A stretch of DNA of 64,000 nt from Nocardia brasiliensis ATCC 700358 (GCF_000250675.2 NC_018681.1:7936001-8000000), one strand, 5' to 3'; counted from the stretch's first letter, positions 7,807-17,375 are shown. Program-made: numbers and translations. The notes: generated by a model not told the origin, from the letters alone.

Positions 7807-9114
7807 TCAGACTGTCGCGGGTGCGGTGGTGGAGACGCTGCGGCCGAGGCGGACCGGCAGCTGCTCGTAGCCGTGCAGCGTGAACAGCTCCCTGCGCTGC
7901 GGCGTGCCGTCCAGCCGTAGCTCGGGGAAGCGTTCGAACAGGGCGCGCAAGGCGTGCACGCCTTCCATCCTGGCCAGGCTCGCCCCGAGACAGACATGGA
8001 TGCCGCTGCTGAAGGTCAAGTGCTCCTTGGCATTCGGCCTGCCGACATCGAAACGCTGCGGTTCGGTGAACATCGCGGGATCGCGGTTCGCGCCCGCGAG
8101 CGACAGCACGATGGTCTCGCCCGCCCGGATCGGCACGCCGCCGACCTCGGCGTCGCGCACCGCGGTGCGCGCGGTGGTCTGCACCGGGGAGTCGAAGCGC
8201 AGCACCTCTTCGACGGCGTTGGGCCACAGCTGCGGCTCCTCGCGCAGCCGTGCCAGCTGGTCGGGGTGGGCGATCAACTGGACCACGCCGTTGCCGATGA
8301 GGTTGACCGTGGTCTCGAAGCCCGCGCCCATCAGCAGGCTCGCGGTAGCCTTGAGTTCCAGGTTGTTCAGTTCGCCCGCGCTCACCAGGGTGCTCAGGAT
8401 GTCGTCGCCGGGCGTGCGGCGCAGCCGGGCGATGTGCTCGTCGAGGTAGCTGTTCATCACCTCCATCGCCGCCATCGCGCGCCGGTGCGCGCGCCAGGAG
8501 ATGCCGAGGTCGAGCAGCGGGGTCGTCAGATCGCCCCAGCGCAGGAACAGTTCCCGGTCCTTGTCGGGGAAGCCGAGCATCTCGGAGATGATCGCGATCG
8601 GCACCTGCGCGGCGTACGCGCTGATCAGGTCGGCGGACCCGCCGGAGGGCAGCGTCGCGAGCAGCTCCGTGGTGACCGTCTCGACCCGCTCGCGCAGCCT
8701 GGCGATGGCGCGCGGCGTGAACGCGGAGGCCACCGGCTTGCGCATCCGGGTGTGCTCCGGCGGGTCGATCACCAGCATGGAGGGCGGCTCCACCGGGTTC
8801 GGCGGCAGCGGGAAATACCTGGCCAGCTTCTGGATCGGGCCGGGGATATCGAAGTTCTCGGTGGTGCGCACGCCGAAGCGGCTGTCGCGCAGGACGCCTC
8901 GGCACAGTTCGTAGTCGAAGCTGGCCCAGGACAACGCGGTGCGGATGATCCGGCCTTCGCCGCGCAGCTGCTCGATCAGCGGATACGGATTGCCGAAGCC
9001 GGTGGGCCCGCCGAGCAGTTCGGCGAACGGCTCCCCGCGTTTGGCCTGCCTCCGTAGCACCAGGCGGGGCGCGCCCTGCACGGACAACCAGCGGAACCAA
9101 TACTGCGGCTTCAT
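7807..9114 (-). CDS. Cytochrome P450
   Basis: A 435-residue soluble bacterial P450. The I-helix oxygen-activation motif is AGFETT, the K-helix ExxR is EEVLR, and the haem loop FSSGIHVCLG places the thiolate cysteine at residue 375. The acid-alcohol pair is E-T rather than the commoner D-T or E-T with a preceding G. It would need a ferredoxin and reductase, and none is adjacent. Substrate and CYP family cannot be assigned. It is monocistronic and separated from the upstream TIGR03089 gene by about 200 bp that carry a hairpin, so it probably has its own promoter at 9115-9180. Confidence 0.93.
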   Translation of the reverse strand: MKPQYWFRWLSVQGAPRLVLRRQAKRGEPFAELLGGPTGFGNPYPLIEQLRGEGRIIRTALSWASFDYELCRGVLRDSRFGVRTTENFDIPGPIQKLARYFPLPPNPVEPPSMLVIDPPEHTRMRKPVASAFTPRAIARLRERVETVTTELLATLPSGGSADLISAYAAQVPIAIISEMLGFPDKDRELFLRWGDLTTPLLDLGISWRAHRRAMAAMEVMNSYLDEHIARLRRTPGDDILSTLVSAGELNNLELKATASLLMGAGFETTVNLIGNGVVQLIAHPDQLARLREEPQLWPNAVEEVLRFDSPVQTTARTAVRDAEVGGVPIRAGETIVLSLAGANRDPAMFTEPQRFDVGRPNAKEHLTFSSGIHVCLGASLARMEGVHALRALFERFPELRLDGTPQRRELFTLHGYEQLPVRLGRSVSTTAPATV

Positions 9115-9187
9115 AGTTCACCAACTCCGTCGTTGTGCCTGATGACCACCGTACGGAACACGGTCAGCATGTGGAACGTGCCCTAGT

Positions 9188-9219
9188 CGGACTTCGACCT
9201 ATACCGCGGTAGGAGTCCG
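9188..9219. terminator. Interrupted hairpin downstream of the TIGR03089 gene
   Basis: CGGACT pairs with AGTCCG and CCTA pairs with TAGG across a TACCGCGG loop, with a 4-nt bulge. It lies about 100 bp beyond the stop at 9318 on the same strand and may end the LCP-TIGR03089 transcript. Confidence 0.4.
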
Positions 9220-9317
9220 TCGACAGCAGAGCGCCAGATCCCGCAGAACCAACCCCCAAAGTACTGCGCCCACCCCGCGCCGCGCGCCGGTCCGGCGAAA
9301 TCCGGTGGCCGCCGGGC

Positions 9318-10052
9318 TCACCCGCGCTGCGCGGTGACCTTCTCCGCTTCGATACGCCGCTCGCGCAGCGCCGGATCGGGATTGGCGACCTGGACCAGGC
9401 TCGCGCCCGCGGCCAGCACGGCGATGAAACCGTCGATCAGCTCGGCGGGGGTATCCCACGGCGTGCTGGACAGCACCCGGTCGCCTTCGGAAAAGCCTTG
9501 GCGCATAGCGGATTTCTTCGCCTCGGCGAGGACCTCCGGGACGGTCATACCGTCGAGCGCCGCGCCCGCGCCCGCGGGCCGGAACTGGTCGCCGTGCACG
9601 CGCACCGAGGTGGCGAAGTCGGTCACGCCGATCGGCAGATCGCGCACCGGGGCGCCGAGCGCGTCCAGCGACAGCGCCGCGACCTCGGCGACCTGCTGGG
9701 TGTCGTCGAGCCGGTCGGGCGTCACCAGGGCGAGTTCGGCGTCGTCGTCCGGGCGCAGCACCACCTCGGTACCCGCCCACCAGCAGCCGAGCAGGACGGC
9801 GGCGGTCTGCCAGTGCGCCGGCAGCAGCACCGCGATCCGGGCACCGGGGCTGAGGCCGAATTCGTCCCTGATCAGATTGGCCGTCTTCGCGGCCCAGTTC
9901 GCCAGGGTCAGCCCGGACAGTTCGATCCGGGCGCCGGTGGCGTCGTCGTAGTAGGTGACGCGCGGGCCGGCCGGCTCACGCTCGAGAATCGGGTCGAGCA
10001 CCCGTTCGGTGAGGGTGAGCGACTCTTGGAATTCACGCATCGACTGATTCAC
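9318..10052 (-). CDS. TIGR03089 family protein, truncated AMP-binding-like fold
   Basis: About 244 residues. It resembles the N-terminal half of acyl-CoA synthetase/AMP-ligase enzymes (LSGLTLANWAAKTANLIRDE, GARIAVLLPAHWQTA, LLGCWWAGTEVVLR) but lacks the C-terminal adenylation core, as is normal for TIGR03089. No catalysis has been shown for the family. It follows the LCP ligase gene with only 6 bp between and corresponds in position to M. tuberculosis Rv3268. A cell-envelope role is likely by association. GTG 10052 and ATG 10040 are alternative starts, and neither has a strong ribosome site. Confidence 0.85.
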   Translation of the reverse strand: MNQSMREFQESLTLTERVLDPILEREPAGPRVTYYDDATGARIELSGLTLANWAAKTANLIRDEFGLSPGARIAVLLPAHWQTAAVLLGCWWAGTEVVLRPDDDAELALVTPDRLDDTQQVAEVAALSLDALGAPVRDLPIGVTDFATSVRVHGDQFRPAGAGAALDGMTVPEVLAEAKKSAMRQGFSEGDRVLSSTPWDTPAELIDGFIAVLAAGASLVQVANPDPALRERRIEAEKVTAQRG

Positions 10053-10058
10053 GCCTGT

Positions 10059-11534
10059 CTAGTTCACGCATTTCGGTCCGTTCTGGCCTGCGTCGATCGG
10101 TGGGGCGGGCGGGACTGGCGTGGCGGTGGCGCTCGACGTTCCGGAGAAGTCGAACATGCTCCCAGCCGCCGAACCCGGACCAGAATAGTCGCTCGCCAGC
10201 ACGACGCTCACCGAATCCGGGGACAGGCCGGCATCGGCCAGCACCGGCAGACCGCCGAGCTCCTTCGCCACCGCCTTGGCCTTGGCGTCGCCGGCGTTCG
10301 CGGCGAGCACCCGGCTGCTCGTCACGCTCGGGCCGGTGTAATTGCCGACCAGTCCCTCGTGAAACCCCTTGCCGGTCAACGCCTGTGCCACCTTCCCGGC
10401 CAGGCCGCCGATACCGCTGGCGTTGTACACGCTGACGGTCACCGTGGCCGGATCCAGGGCGGGCTCGGCGGCCGTCTCGCCGGCCTTGCCGTCGACCAGC
10501 GACGACACATACGACTTGACCGCGGCGGGATCGACCCGCACCACCGATTCGCCGCCCGAGGTCAGGTAGTTCAGATCGGTGACCGGAATGGTCTCGAATT
10601 TCACCTGACCGCCCGAAAGGTCTTGCAGCTGTTGCAGGAACGCGAGCACGTCCCAGTCGTCGTCGAGCACCACCGTGCGGCCGACGGCGTCGCTGAGCTG
10701 TTTCATCCGTCCCGGATTGCTGAGCGTCTTCGCGCTGAGCACCTGCCCGACCAGCTGGGCCATGAACACCTGCTGGCGCACGATCCGGTCCAGGTCGCCG
10801 CGCGGCAGATTGTGCCGCTGCCGCACGAAACTCAACGCCGCGGGGCCGTCCAGGCGCTGGCGTCCGGCCGGGAAGTCGGCACCCGACATCCACTCGTCGA
10901 CCGGGTTGTTCAAGCACACCTCGACACCGCCGACGGCATCGGTGAGCAGCACGAAGCCGAGCAGGCTCACCTCGGCGTAGTGGTCGACGCTGATGCCGGT
11001 GAGGTTGGCCACGGACTTGATCAGCGCCTGGCGGCCCGCCTTGGTGGACTGCTTGTCCGCCTCGTCCTCCGCGACGCCCTGGTTGATCAGCTTCAGCCGC
11101 TGGGTCTCCTTGGTGGCGCCGTAGGCCGAATTGATCTTGCCCTTACCCAGATCGGGGATGTCGACGTAGGAGTCGCGCGGGATCGAGATCGCGGTCGCGG
11201 AGCGCCCGTCGTTCGGCACCCGGATCAGCACGATGGTGTCGGTGTTCGTGCCCACCTCGTCGCCCGCGTGCAGCATCGCGCGTTCCCGGTCGCTGAGCGG
11301 ATTGCCGTGCGCGTCGGTGCGGCTGTCCACGCCGACGAGCAGGATGTCGACGGCGCCGTCCCGGCCGCCGCCGAGTCCGAGTCCGCCGATGCGCTCGATA
11401 TTGGAGATCAGGCTGTCGACGCTGTGCCAGGCGAAACCGGTGATGACGAACACCACGACGGCGACCACCGCGGCCAGTGCGCGCAGTGGACCGCCGGCGG
11501 GCAACGGCGATTCAGCGCCGCGCGGCCGGGTCAC
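10059..11534 (-). CDS. LytR-CpsA-Psr (LCP) cell-wall ligase with LytR_C domain
   Basis: A 491-residue membrane-anchored phosphotransferase. TM is at about residues 19-36. The LCP catalytic domain (about 60-230) contains DILLVGVDSRTD, the arginine-rich SIPRDSYVDIPDLGKGKINSAY region that binds polyprenyl pyrophosphate, and LSFVRQRHNLPRGDLDR. A C-terminal LytR_C domain is present (about 350-450). In M. tuberculosis the positional equivalent Rv3267 (Lcp1) joins arabinogalactan to peptidoglycan. The neighbours here, rmlD and wbbL, make the rhamnose linker of the same polymer. The GTG start has GGAAGG 6 nt upstream. The gene is divergent from rmlD. Confidence 0.93.
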   Translation of the reverse strand: MTRPRGAESPLPAGGPLRALAAVVAVVVFVITGFAWHSVDSLISNIERIGGLGLGGGRDGAVDILLVGVDSRTDAHGNPLSDRERAMLHAGDEVGTNTDTIVLIRVPNDGRSATAISIPRDSYVDIPDLGKGKINSAYGATKETQRLKLINQGVAEDEADKQSTKAGRQALIKSVANLTGISVDHYAEVSLLGFVLLTDAVGGVEVCLNNPVDEWMSGADFPAGRQRLDGPAALSFVRQRHNLPRGDLDRIVRQQVFMAQLVGQVLSAKTLSNPGRMKQLSDAVGRTVVLDDDWDVLAFLQQLQDLSGGQVKFETIPVTDLNYLTSGGESVVRVDPAAVKSYVSSLVDGKAGETAAEPALDPATVTVSVYNASGIGGLAGKVAQALTGKGFHEGLVGNYTGPSVTSSRVLAANAGDAKAKAVAKELGGLPVLADAGLSPDSVSVVLASDYSGPGSAAGSMFDFSGTSSATATPVPPAPPIDAGQNGPKCVN

Positions 11535-11793
11535 CGTGCACCTTCCACGCCGCGGCTAACCTGCAACCTCTCGACAACTCGACATCCTTTCGACACGCTC
11601 TGGGTCTGCTTCCGCCACGCGGTGTGCTCGACCACCCCACCTTTCCATAACCCCCGCAACCATTTGGCAAACATCGCCGCGCCACGCACGCGAGTCGGGG
11701 GCGCCTGCTCGAAGGCTAACGAATACTGCCGGTCCGACCGGCAATCCGCAGGTGTGGCGGCGTGCCCGGACCCGCGTGCCAGACTTGACAACT

Positions 11794-12705
11794 GTGACGA
11801 CCTCGACACCGCCCGGCCCCGTCGCACCCGCGAATCTGATCGTGACCGGAGCCCGCGGACAGCTCGGGCGGGAACTGCTGCGGCTCGCGCCCGGCGCCCG
11901 CGCGTTGAGCCGCGCCGACCTGGACATCACCGACCCGGACGCGGTCGCCGCCGCGCTCCGGCCGGGAGCGGTGGTGCTCAACTGCGCCGCCTATACCGCG
12001 GTCGATCAGGCCGAGACCGAGATCGCAGCGGCGTTCGCGGGCAACGAGACCGGACCGGCCGTGCTCGCCGCCGCCTGCGCCAGGGCCGGCGCGCGGCTGA
12101 TCCACCTCTCCACCGACTACGTTTTCGCGGGGACCGGCGCGCGCCCCTACGAGACCACCGACCCGACCGGACCGGTCACGGTGTACGGGCAGTCCAAACT
12201 CGCGGGCGAAAAGGCCGTGCTGGCGCTGGCGCCGCAGGCGCACGTGGTGCGCACCGCATGGGTATACACCGGGCACGGCAGCGATTTCGTCGCCACCATG
12301 CGCCGGCTGGAGCGCGAACGCGACACCGTCGACGTGGTGGACGACCAACTCGGATCACCCACCTACGCCGCCGATCTCGCCGCCGCGCTGCTGGAATTGG
12401 CCGGGCGGCCCGACGCGCCGCGCCTGCTGCACGCCACCAACGCCGGACAGGCCAGCTGGTTCGAGCTCGCGCGCGCGGTGTTCGCGGCGGTGGGCGCCGA
12501 TCCGGCCCGGGTACGCCCGTGCGATTCGTCCGCGTATCCGAGACCCGCACGGCGCCCGGCATATTCGGTGTTGTCGCCGCGGGCCTGGCACGACGCGGGG
12601 CTCACCCCGCTGCGTCCGTGGCGAGCCGCGCTGGACGAGGCGCTGTCCCGCTCGTCCGATGGACTGGGTCCGGCCGCGACCACTAGGCTCAGCGGCCGTG
12701 AGTGA
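11794..12705 (+). CDS. rmlD: dTDP-4-dehydrorhamnose reductase
   Basis: Last step of dTDP-L-rhamnose synthesis, an NAD(P)H-dependent reduction of dTDP-4-dehydrorhamnose. It is an SDR fold of 303 residues: the nucleotide motif VTGARGQLGREL, LSTDYVF with catalytic Thr/Ser (about residue 108), and the YxxxK pair Y131/K135 in VYGQSKLAGE. GTG 11794 is chosen because the Rossmann strand follows after only about 15 residues. The reading frame is open further upstream but that part is not conserved. No clear ribosome site is visible, so translation may be leaderless. The stop overlaps the wbbL start by 8 bp. The rhamnose goes into the arabinogalactan linker. Confidence 0.93.
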   Translation: MTTSTPPGPVAPANLIVTGARGQLGRELLRLAPGARALSRADLDITDPDAVAAALRPGAVVLNCAAYTAVDQAETEIAAAFAGNETGPAVLAAACARAGARLIHLSTDYVFAGTGARPYETTDPTGPVTVYGQSKLAGEKAVLALAPQAHVVRTAWVYTGHGSDFVATMRRLERERDTVDVVDDQLGSPTYAADLAAALLELAGRPDAPRLLHATNAGQASWFELARAVFAAVGADPARVRPCDSSAYPRPARRPAYSVLSPRAWHDAGLTPLRPWRAALDEALSRSSDGLGPAATTRLSGRE

Positions 12706-13597
12706 TTCCGATTCCGCCAGCGCGGGCCTGGCCGTCGTCACGGTGACCTATTCACCCGGCGAACACCTCGAGCACTTCATCACCACGCTGGCCGACGCCA
12801 CGACCGAGAAGCCACAGGTGATCCTTGCCGACAACGGCTCCACCGACGGGGTGCCGGAGCTGGTCGCCGAGGCCAACTCGCACGTGCGACTGCTACGCAC
12901 CGGCGGCAACATCGGCTACGGCGGCGCGATCAATCGTGCCGTCGCCGAGATCGATCCGGCCATCGAATTCATCGTGATCGCCAACCCCGACATCCGCTGG
13001 GGCACCGACGCCATCGACCAGCTGCTCGCCGCCGCGCAGCGCTGGCCGCGGGCCGGCGCGGTGGGCCCGCTGGTGCTGGAACCGGACGGCAGCGTCTACC
13101 CGTCGGCGCGCCGGGTGCCTGGACTGCTCGACGGCGCGGGACACGCGATCCTCGGCACGGTGTGGAAGACGAACCCGTGGACCCGCCGCTACCGCCAGGA
13201 GAACGAGGAGATCTCCGAGCGCGCGGTCGGCTGGCTGTCCGGGTCGTGCCTGCTGGTGCGGCGCGCGGCCTTCGACTCGATCGACGGTTTCGACTCGCGC
13301 TACTTCATGTACATGGAGGACGTCGACTTCGGCGACCGGATGGGCAAGGCGGGCTGGCACAACGTGTTCGTGCCGTCGGCCGAGGTCACCCATGCCAAGG
13401 GGCACGCCGCGGGACGGCACCCGGAGAAGATGCTGCCCGCCCACCACGCCAGCGCCTACCGCTTCCAGGCCGACCGGCACCCGCACTGGTGGCAGTTGCC
13501 GCTGCGGCTGGCGCTGCGCGCCGGACTTGCGGTGCGCTCCCGGATTGCGGTTCGATCGGCGCTGCGCCAGCAGGCGCGGGAAGCGGGTAACCCCTAG
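12698..13597 (+). CDS. wbbL: Rhamnosyltransferase WbbL, GT2 family
   Basis: Transfers L-rhamnose from dTDP-rhamnose to decaprenyl-PP-GlcNAc, making the linker on which galactan is built. This is an essential cytoplasmic-face step in mycolata. The protein has 299 residues with a GT-A fold: VVTVTYSPG at the N terminus, DNGSTDG, the nucleotide/metal motif IANPDI, GWLSGSCLLVRR, and YFMYMEDVDFGDR carrying the catalytic-base region. GTG 12698 overlaps the end of rmlD. The longer frame from 12659 is rejected because it would read deep inside rmlD. The pair rmlD-wbbL has the order seen in M. tuberculosis Rv3266c-Rv3265c. Confidence 0.93.
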   Translation: MSDSDSASAGLAVVTVTYSPGEHLEHFITTLADATTEKPQVILADNGSTDGVPELVAEANSHVRLLRTGGNIGYGGAINRAVAEIDPAIEFIVIANPDIRWGTDAIDQLLAAAQRWPRAGAVGPLVLEPDGSVYPSARRVPGLLDGAGHAILGTVWKTNPWTRRYRQENEEISERAVGWLSGSCLLVRRAAFDSIDGFDSRYFMYMEDVDFGDRMGKAGWHNVFVPSAEVTHAKGHAAGRHPEKMLPAHHASAYRFQADRHPHWWQLPLRLALRAGLAVRSRIAVRSALRQQAREAGNP

Positions 13598-13786
13598 CGC
13601 GCTCAGCGTGCGCAATGGGTATACCGATACCGGGCAGCTGAGCGGCAGACCTGGGAAAACTCATCGATTCGGCGGTTGCTGAGCGACAATGGCGCAGGGT
13701 CGTCGTGCGAGTCGGCCCGGTGCACCGCAGGCGGGCCGAGCCTCGGCGCGCGCAATACTCGATCCACTGTGAACAGGGGACCTTGA

Positions 13787-14866
13787 ATGGCAGGAAATGC
13801 AGGCACCGACGCCGTGATCCTGGTGGGCGGGCAGGGGACGCGGCTGCGCCCGCTGACCCTCTCGGCACCGAAGCCGATGCTGCCGACGGCCGGGCTGCCG
13901 TTCCTGACGCATCTGCTCGCCCGCATCGCGGACGCAGGCATCACCCACGTCGTGCTCGGCACCTCGTTCAAGGCGGAGGTGTTCGAGGAGCATTTCGGTG
14001 ACGGCGCCGAGCTCGGCCTCGACATCGAATACGTCACCGAGACCGAGCCGCTCGGCACCGGCGGCGGCATCCGCAATGTGCTGCCCAAACTGCGCGCCGA
14101 CACCGTGATGGTGTTCAACGGCGACGTGCTCGGCGGCACCGAACTCGGCGCGGTGCTCGACACGCACGAGTCCACCAATGCCGACGTGACGCTGCACCTG
14201 GTCCGGGTCAGCGATCCGCGCGCGTTCGGCTGTGTGCCGACCGACGCGGACGGCCGGGTCACCGCGTTCCTGGAGAAGACGCAGGATCCGCCGACCGATC
14301 AGATCAACGCGGGCTGCTACGTCTTCCGGCGCGAATACATCGAGAAGATCCCCGCCGGGCGTCCGGTGTCGGTGGAGCGCGAGGTGTTCCCGTCGTTGCT
14401 CGCCGAGGGCGCGCGCGTGCAGGGGCATGTCGACTCCTCCTACTGGCGCGATATGGGCACCCCCGAAGACTTCGTGCGCGGCTCCGCCGATCTGGTCCGC
14501 GGTATCGCCCCCTCGCCCGCGCTGCCCGGCCAGCGCGGCGAATCGCTCGTCCACCCGGGCGCGGGCGTCGCACCGGGCGCGCTGCTCATCGGCGGCACCG
14601 TCGTCGGCCGCGGGGCCGAGGTCGGCGCGGGCGCCCGGCTCGACGGCGCGGTCATCTTCGACGGCGCGGTCATCGAAGCGGGGGCGACGGTCGAGCGCTC
14701 GATCATCGGCTTCGGCGCCCGGATCGGTCCGCGCGCGCTGGTGCGCGACGGCGTCATCGGTGACGGCGCGCAGGTGGGTGCCCGCTGCGAGCTACTACGC
14801 GGCGCCCGGGTCTGGCCCGGCGTCGAGATTCCCGACGGCGGTATCCGCTTCTCCACCGACGTCTGA
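13787..14866 (+). CDS. manB: Mannose-1-phosphate guanylyltransferase
   Basis: Makes GDP-mannose from mannose-1-phosphate and GTP, feeding mannolipids (PIM, LM, LAM-like polymers). The protein has 359 residues. The nucleotidyltransferase domain has VGGQGTRLRPLT (residues 13-24), KP at 29-30, metal-binding FNGDVLGG and WRDMGTPEDF. A left-handed beta-helix of hexapeptide repeats occupies about residues 260-350 (GALLIGGTVVGRG, GAVIFDGAVIEAG). ATG 13787 has AGGGGA 7 nt upstream. It follows wbbL after 190 bp and is equivalent to Rv3264c. That gene is called manB in mycobacteria although the activity is often labelled ManC elsewhere. Confidence 0.92.
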   Translation: MAGNAGTDAVILVGGQGTRLRPLTLSAPKPMLPTAGLPFLTHLLARIADAGITHVVLGTSFKAEVFEEHFGDGAELGLDIEYVTETEPLGTGGGIRNVLPKLRADTVMVFNGDVLGGTELGAVLDTHESTNADVTLHLVRVSDPRAFGCVPTDADGRVTAFLEKTQDPPTDQINAGCYVFRREYIEKIPAGRPVSVEREVFPSLLAEGARVQGHVDSSYWRDMGTPEDFVRGSADLVRGIAPSPALPGQRGESLVHPGAGVAPGALLIGGTVVGRGAEVGAGARLDGAVIFDGAVIEAGATVERSIIGFGARIGPRALVRDGVIGDGAQVGARCELLRGARVWPGVEIPDGGIRFSTDV

Positions 14867-15024
14867 TTCTTCCGGCACTTCCGGCACGAAAAGCTACCGG
14901 GCGGAAACGGTTCCGTGACGGCGGCCGGTCTGGCAGGGTGCACCGCGGGGTCTCGTGGCGTGCGCCGCGGGATCACCGCGTGTGCGCACTGATCACCGAC
15001 CGCAAGAGCCGAGGAGAGATTTCG

Positions 15025-15354
15025 ATGGGGAAATTCGCCCCCCGTGTGCTGGCCGCCGCCGTATTCGCGGGCTGTGCAATAGGATTCGCGCCGACCGCCG
15101 TGGCGGCGCCCTCGATCTACGAACCGAGCATCACCCCGTGCAGCCACCTGTTCCGCACGCCGCTGGAACTCGGCCGCCCGGGCACGACGTATTGGAGCCC
15201 GTTCGGTACCGCCGACATCGTCTGCTACGACGCGGGCTCCCTGGGCGTGAGCTACTACCAGCGCGACCCCGGCGGCCAGTGGCACGCCATGAATCAGCTG
15301 ATCCCGGGCAATTACTTCATCAACGTGTTCGGGTACAACCAGTTGCCCGCGTAG
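15025..15354 (+). CDS. Small secreted protein
   Basis: A 109-residue protein of unknown function. The start ATG 15025 has GAGGAGAG 6-7 nt upstream. A Sec signal peptide covers about residues 1-27, with a basic start, a hydrophobic core and a probable cut after VAA. The mature part is about 82 residues with two cysteines (in TPCSHL and DIVCYD) that could form one disulphide, and it is rich in aromatic residues (YYQR, YFINVFGYN). Small exported proteins of this size are common in Nocardia. There is no domain match I can name. It is convergent with the carboxylesterase gene, 29 bp away. Confidence 0.75.
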   Translation: MGKFAPRVLAAAVFAGCAIGFAPTAVAAPSIYEPSITPCSHLFRTPLELGRPGTTYWSPFGTADIVCYDAGSLGVSYYQRDPGGQWHAMNQLIPGNYFINVFGYNQLPA

Positions 15355-15383
15355 CGATCACAGACCGGCTACCCGCCGCGAAG

Positions 15384-16982
15384 TCAGCTGAAGCCGACGG
15401 CCTGTTCGCCCCACGCGGTGTGCAGGTCGCGGTCCGGGTTGTCGACCACCCGGTCGGCGGTGTCGATCAGCAGCGTGGTCCGGGTCGACGGACGGTACGG
15501 CGGCCAATGCTTCGATCCGTCGAGCGCGGCCGGGACACCGTGGGTGGCGAACGCGAGCCAGCGCCGCATCATCCGCCCCGACACCTCCATGGCCACCTTG
15601 CGGCCGCCGAGCCAGAACGTCGGGTCATGATTGAACGAACCGAAATTGCCGAACACATAAGGCAATTCGGTGGCATGCCCGGCGCCGACCCGCGCCGCGC
15701 GCAGCATCGGCGTCGCATGGTCGAACCGGTACATCCAGGTCGGCGAGTGCTCGGCGTGCGCGTCGGCGACCCAGTGCGCCGGCATCCGGAACGCGGCGTC
15801 GCCGGACATGGCCAGCGCGCCGCGGGTCTTGTCGAGATCGGGGTAGGCCGAGGTGATCTCGGCGATCCGCTCGTGTGACCACTCGGGATGGGCCGCCGCC
15901 ACGTCGTTGAGCATCGCGTTCACCGCGTCCGGGGTCACCGGCATGATCGGCGAACGGAACACCCGGAACAGCGACGCCTCGTCTTTGTTCGTACCGATCA
16001 TCAACGGCACCCGATGCGAACGGCCGTGCTGGAACCGATCGATCGGATAGGTCGGCAGCAGGTCGCCGTCCACCACCGGCGCCGCGGCCAACCGGCCCGG
16101 CTCCTTCAGCGGGATCTCGTCCAGCAGGATCCCCGCCACCTCGACGATCTTCTCGATCGGCCAGTCGAGCAGTTCGACCGCGCGCGAGGCGGGCAGCTCC
16201 AGCAGTTCCAGGAAGCGCCGGGCCACCCCGGCCGCGCGATCCTTGCCGAACACCGTCGTCGCGGGCGGGCTCTGCGCGATCGCCTTGTGGAACAACCCGG
16301 CCGCGCTCGGTGAGGTGAGCAGCGCCGTGACACAGCCCGCGCCGGAGGATTCGCCGAACAGGGTGACATTGCCCGGGTCGCCGCCGAACGCGGCGATGTT
16401 GTCGCGCACCCAGGCCAGCGCGGCGATCTGATCGTGCAGGCCGAGATTCGGGGTGAACGGTCCGGGCAGCGAGGACAGATCGAGGAAGCCGAGCGCACCG
16501 AGCCGGTAGTTCACCGTGACCACCACGACGTCCCCGGTCTCGGCGAGCTTTCGGCCGTCGTAAATGCCCTGAGCCGCGGTGCCCAGGCAGTAGGCGCCGC
16601 CGTGCAGCCAGACCAGGACGGGGCGCGGCTCACCGGAATCGAACGGCTCGATCGCTTCGCCGTCCGCGCGCCGGGGCGCCCACACGTTCAGCCACAGGCA
16701 GTCCTCGCCCATCCGCAGGTCCGAATCGACCGGGACCATCGGGCCCATGGTCTGCGGCGCGATCTCGCCGAACGTGGCGCAGTCGCGGATGCCGTCCCAG
16801 CTCGGCGCGGGCCGCGGCGGCCGGAAGCGGTCGGCCCCGCTCGGCGCGGCCGCGTAGGGGATGCTGCGCCAGCAGGCGACCGGTCCGTCCCAGCGTCCGC
16901 GCACTTTTCCCGCGGCCGTGGCGACCACTGGCTCGGCGCCGCGCACCTCCCAGTCCGGTGCTGTCTCGAACTGTGTGCCCAT
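15384..16982 (-). CDS. Type B carboxylesterase/lipase
   Basis: A 532-residue alpha/beta-hydrolase of the carboxylesterase type B family. It hydrolyses carboxylic esters, and the exact substrate is open. Signatures: EDCLWLNVW near residue 93, oxyanion loop WLHGGAYCLG (about 125-134), nucleophile Ser212 in FGESSGAG, an acidic residue in IGTNKDEASLF and a histidine in GAGHATELPYVFG. No signal peptide is present, so it is probably cytoplasmic. ATG 16982 is chosen for the GGGAGG 7 nt upstream; the in-frame extension to 17075 is Arg/Gly-rich and not conserved. It is divergent from the small zinc-ribbon gene at 17133. Confidence 0.92.
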   Translation of the reverse strand: MGTQFETAPDWEVRGAEPVVATAAGKVRGRWDGPVACWRSIPYAAAPSGADRFRPPRPAPSWDGIRDCATFGEIAPQTMGPMVPVDSDLRMGEDCLWLNVWAPRRADGEAIEPFDSGEPRPVLVWLHGGAYCLGTAAQGIYDGRKLAETGDVVVVTVNYRLGALGFLDLSSLPGPFTPNLGLHDQIAALAWVRDNIAAFGGDPGNVTLFGESSGAGCVTALLTSPSAAGLFHKAIAQSPPATTVFGKDRAAGVARRFLELLELPASRAVELLDWPIEKIVEVAGILLDEIPLKEPGRLAAAPVVDGDLLPTYPIDRFQHGRSHRVPLMIGTNKDEASLFRVFRSPIMPVTPDAVNAMLNDVAAAHPEWSHERIAEITSAYPDLDKTRGALAMSGDAAFRMPAHWVADAHAEHSPTWMYRFDHATPMLRAARVGAGHATELPYVFGNFGSFNHDPTFWLGGRKVAMEVSGRMMRRWLAFATHGVPAALDGSKHWPPYRPSTRTTLLIDTADRVVDNPDRDLHTAWGEQAVGFS

Positions 16983-17132
16983 GTTCGCACCTCCCACCAG
17001 CGACCCGTTGGTGTGCTGCCGGTTTGCTCCAGCGGGTCCCGCACCTCGTGATCTCTTCTTCGAGAGTACGTCCATCCTGACGGTGTAAACGTGCGACGCA
17101 CCATTCCGAGACCGTGGCGGTACGCTTTACCG

Positions 17133-17357
17133 ATGCCGAGTTACAGCTATCGGTGCCGCAGTTGCGGGGACACCTTCGAGATGAACCGCCCGATGGCGGA
17201 GTCGTCGGCGCCGGCGTCCTGCCCGAGCGGCCATGCCGACACAGTCAAGCTGCTGACCACATTTGGCACGGTCAGCCGGGGTGGCGCGGCGGCGACGCCG
17301 AGTCCGGCACCGGGCCCGTCCGGCGGTGGCTGCTGCGGCGGCGGTTGCTGCGCCTGA
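17133..17357 (+). CDS. FmdB-family zinc ribbon protein
   Basis: A 74-residue regulator-like protein. The start MPSYSYRCRSCGDTFE is the FmdB/CxxC_CxxC_SSSS signature, and a second half-site, CPSGHADTVKLLTTFG, replaces the usual CxxC by C-x3-H. The tail is Gly/Cys-rich (GGGCCGGGCC) and may add a metal site. The family is named after a formamidase regulator but most members are unassigned. ATG 17133 is chosen because the family always starts MPxYxY. A second, better-placed FmdB lies at 35456 beside formamidase, so this copy probably serves something else. Confidence 0.85.
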   Translation: MPSYSYRCRSCGDTFEMNRPMAESSAPASCPSGHADTVKLLTTFGTVSRGGAAATPSPAPGPSGGGCCGGGCCA

Positions 17358-17375
17358 ACCCGGCGCGGCGGCGGG

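Noticed and set aside
9498..12686. A 1062-residue + strand frame across the LCP locus
   Set aside because: It is a shadow of the TIGR03089 and LCP genes, which have clear domain matches on the other strand.
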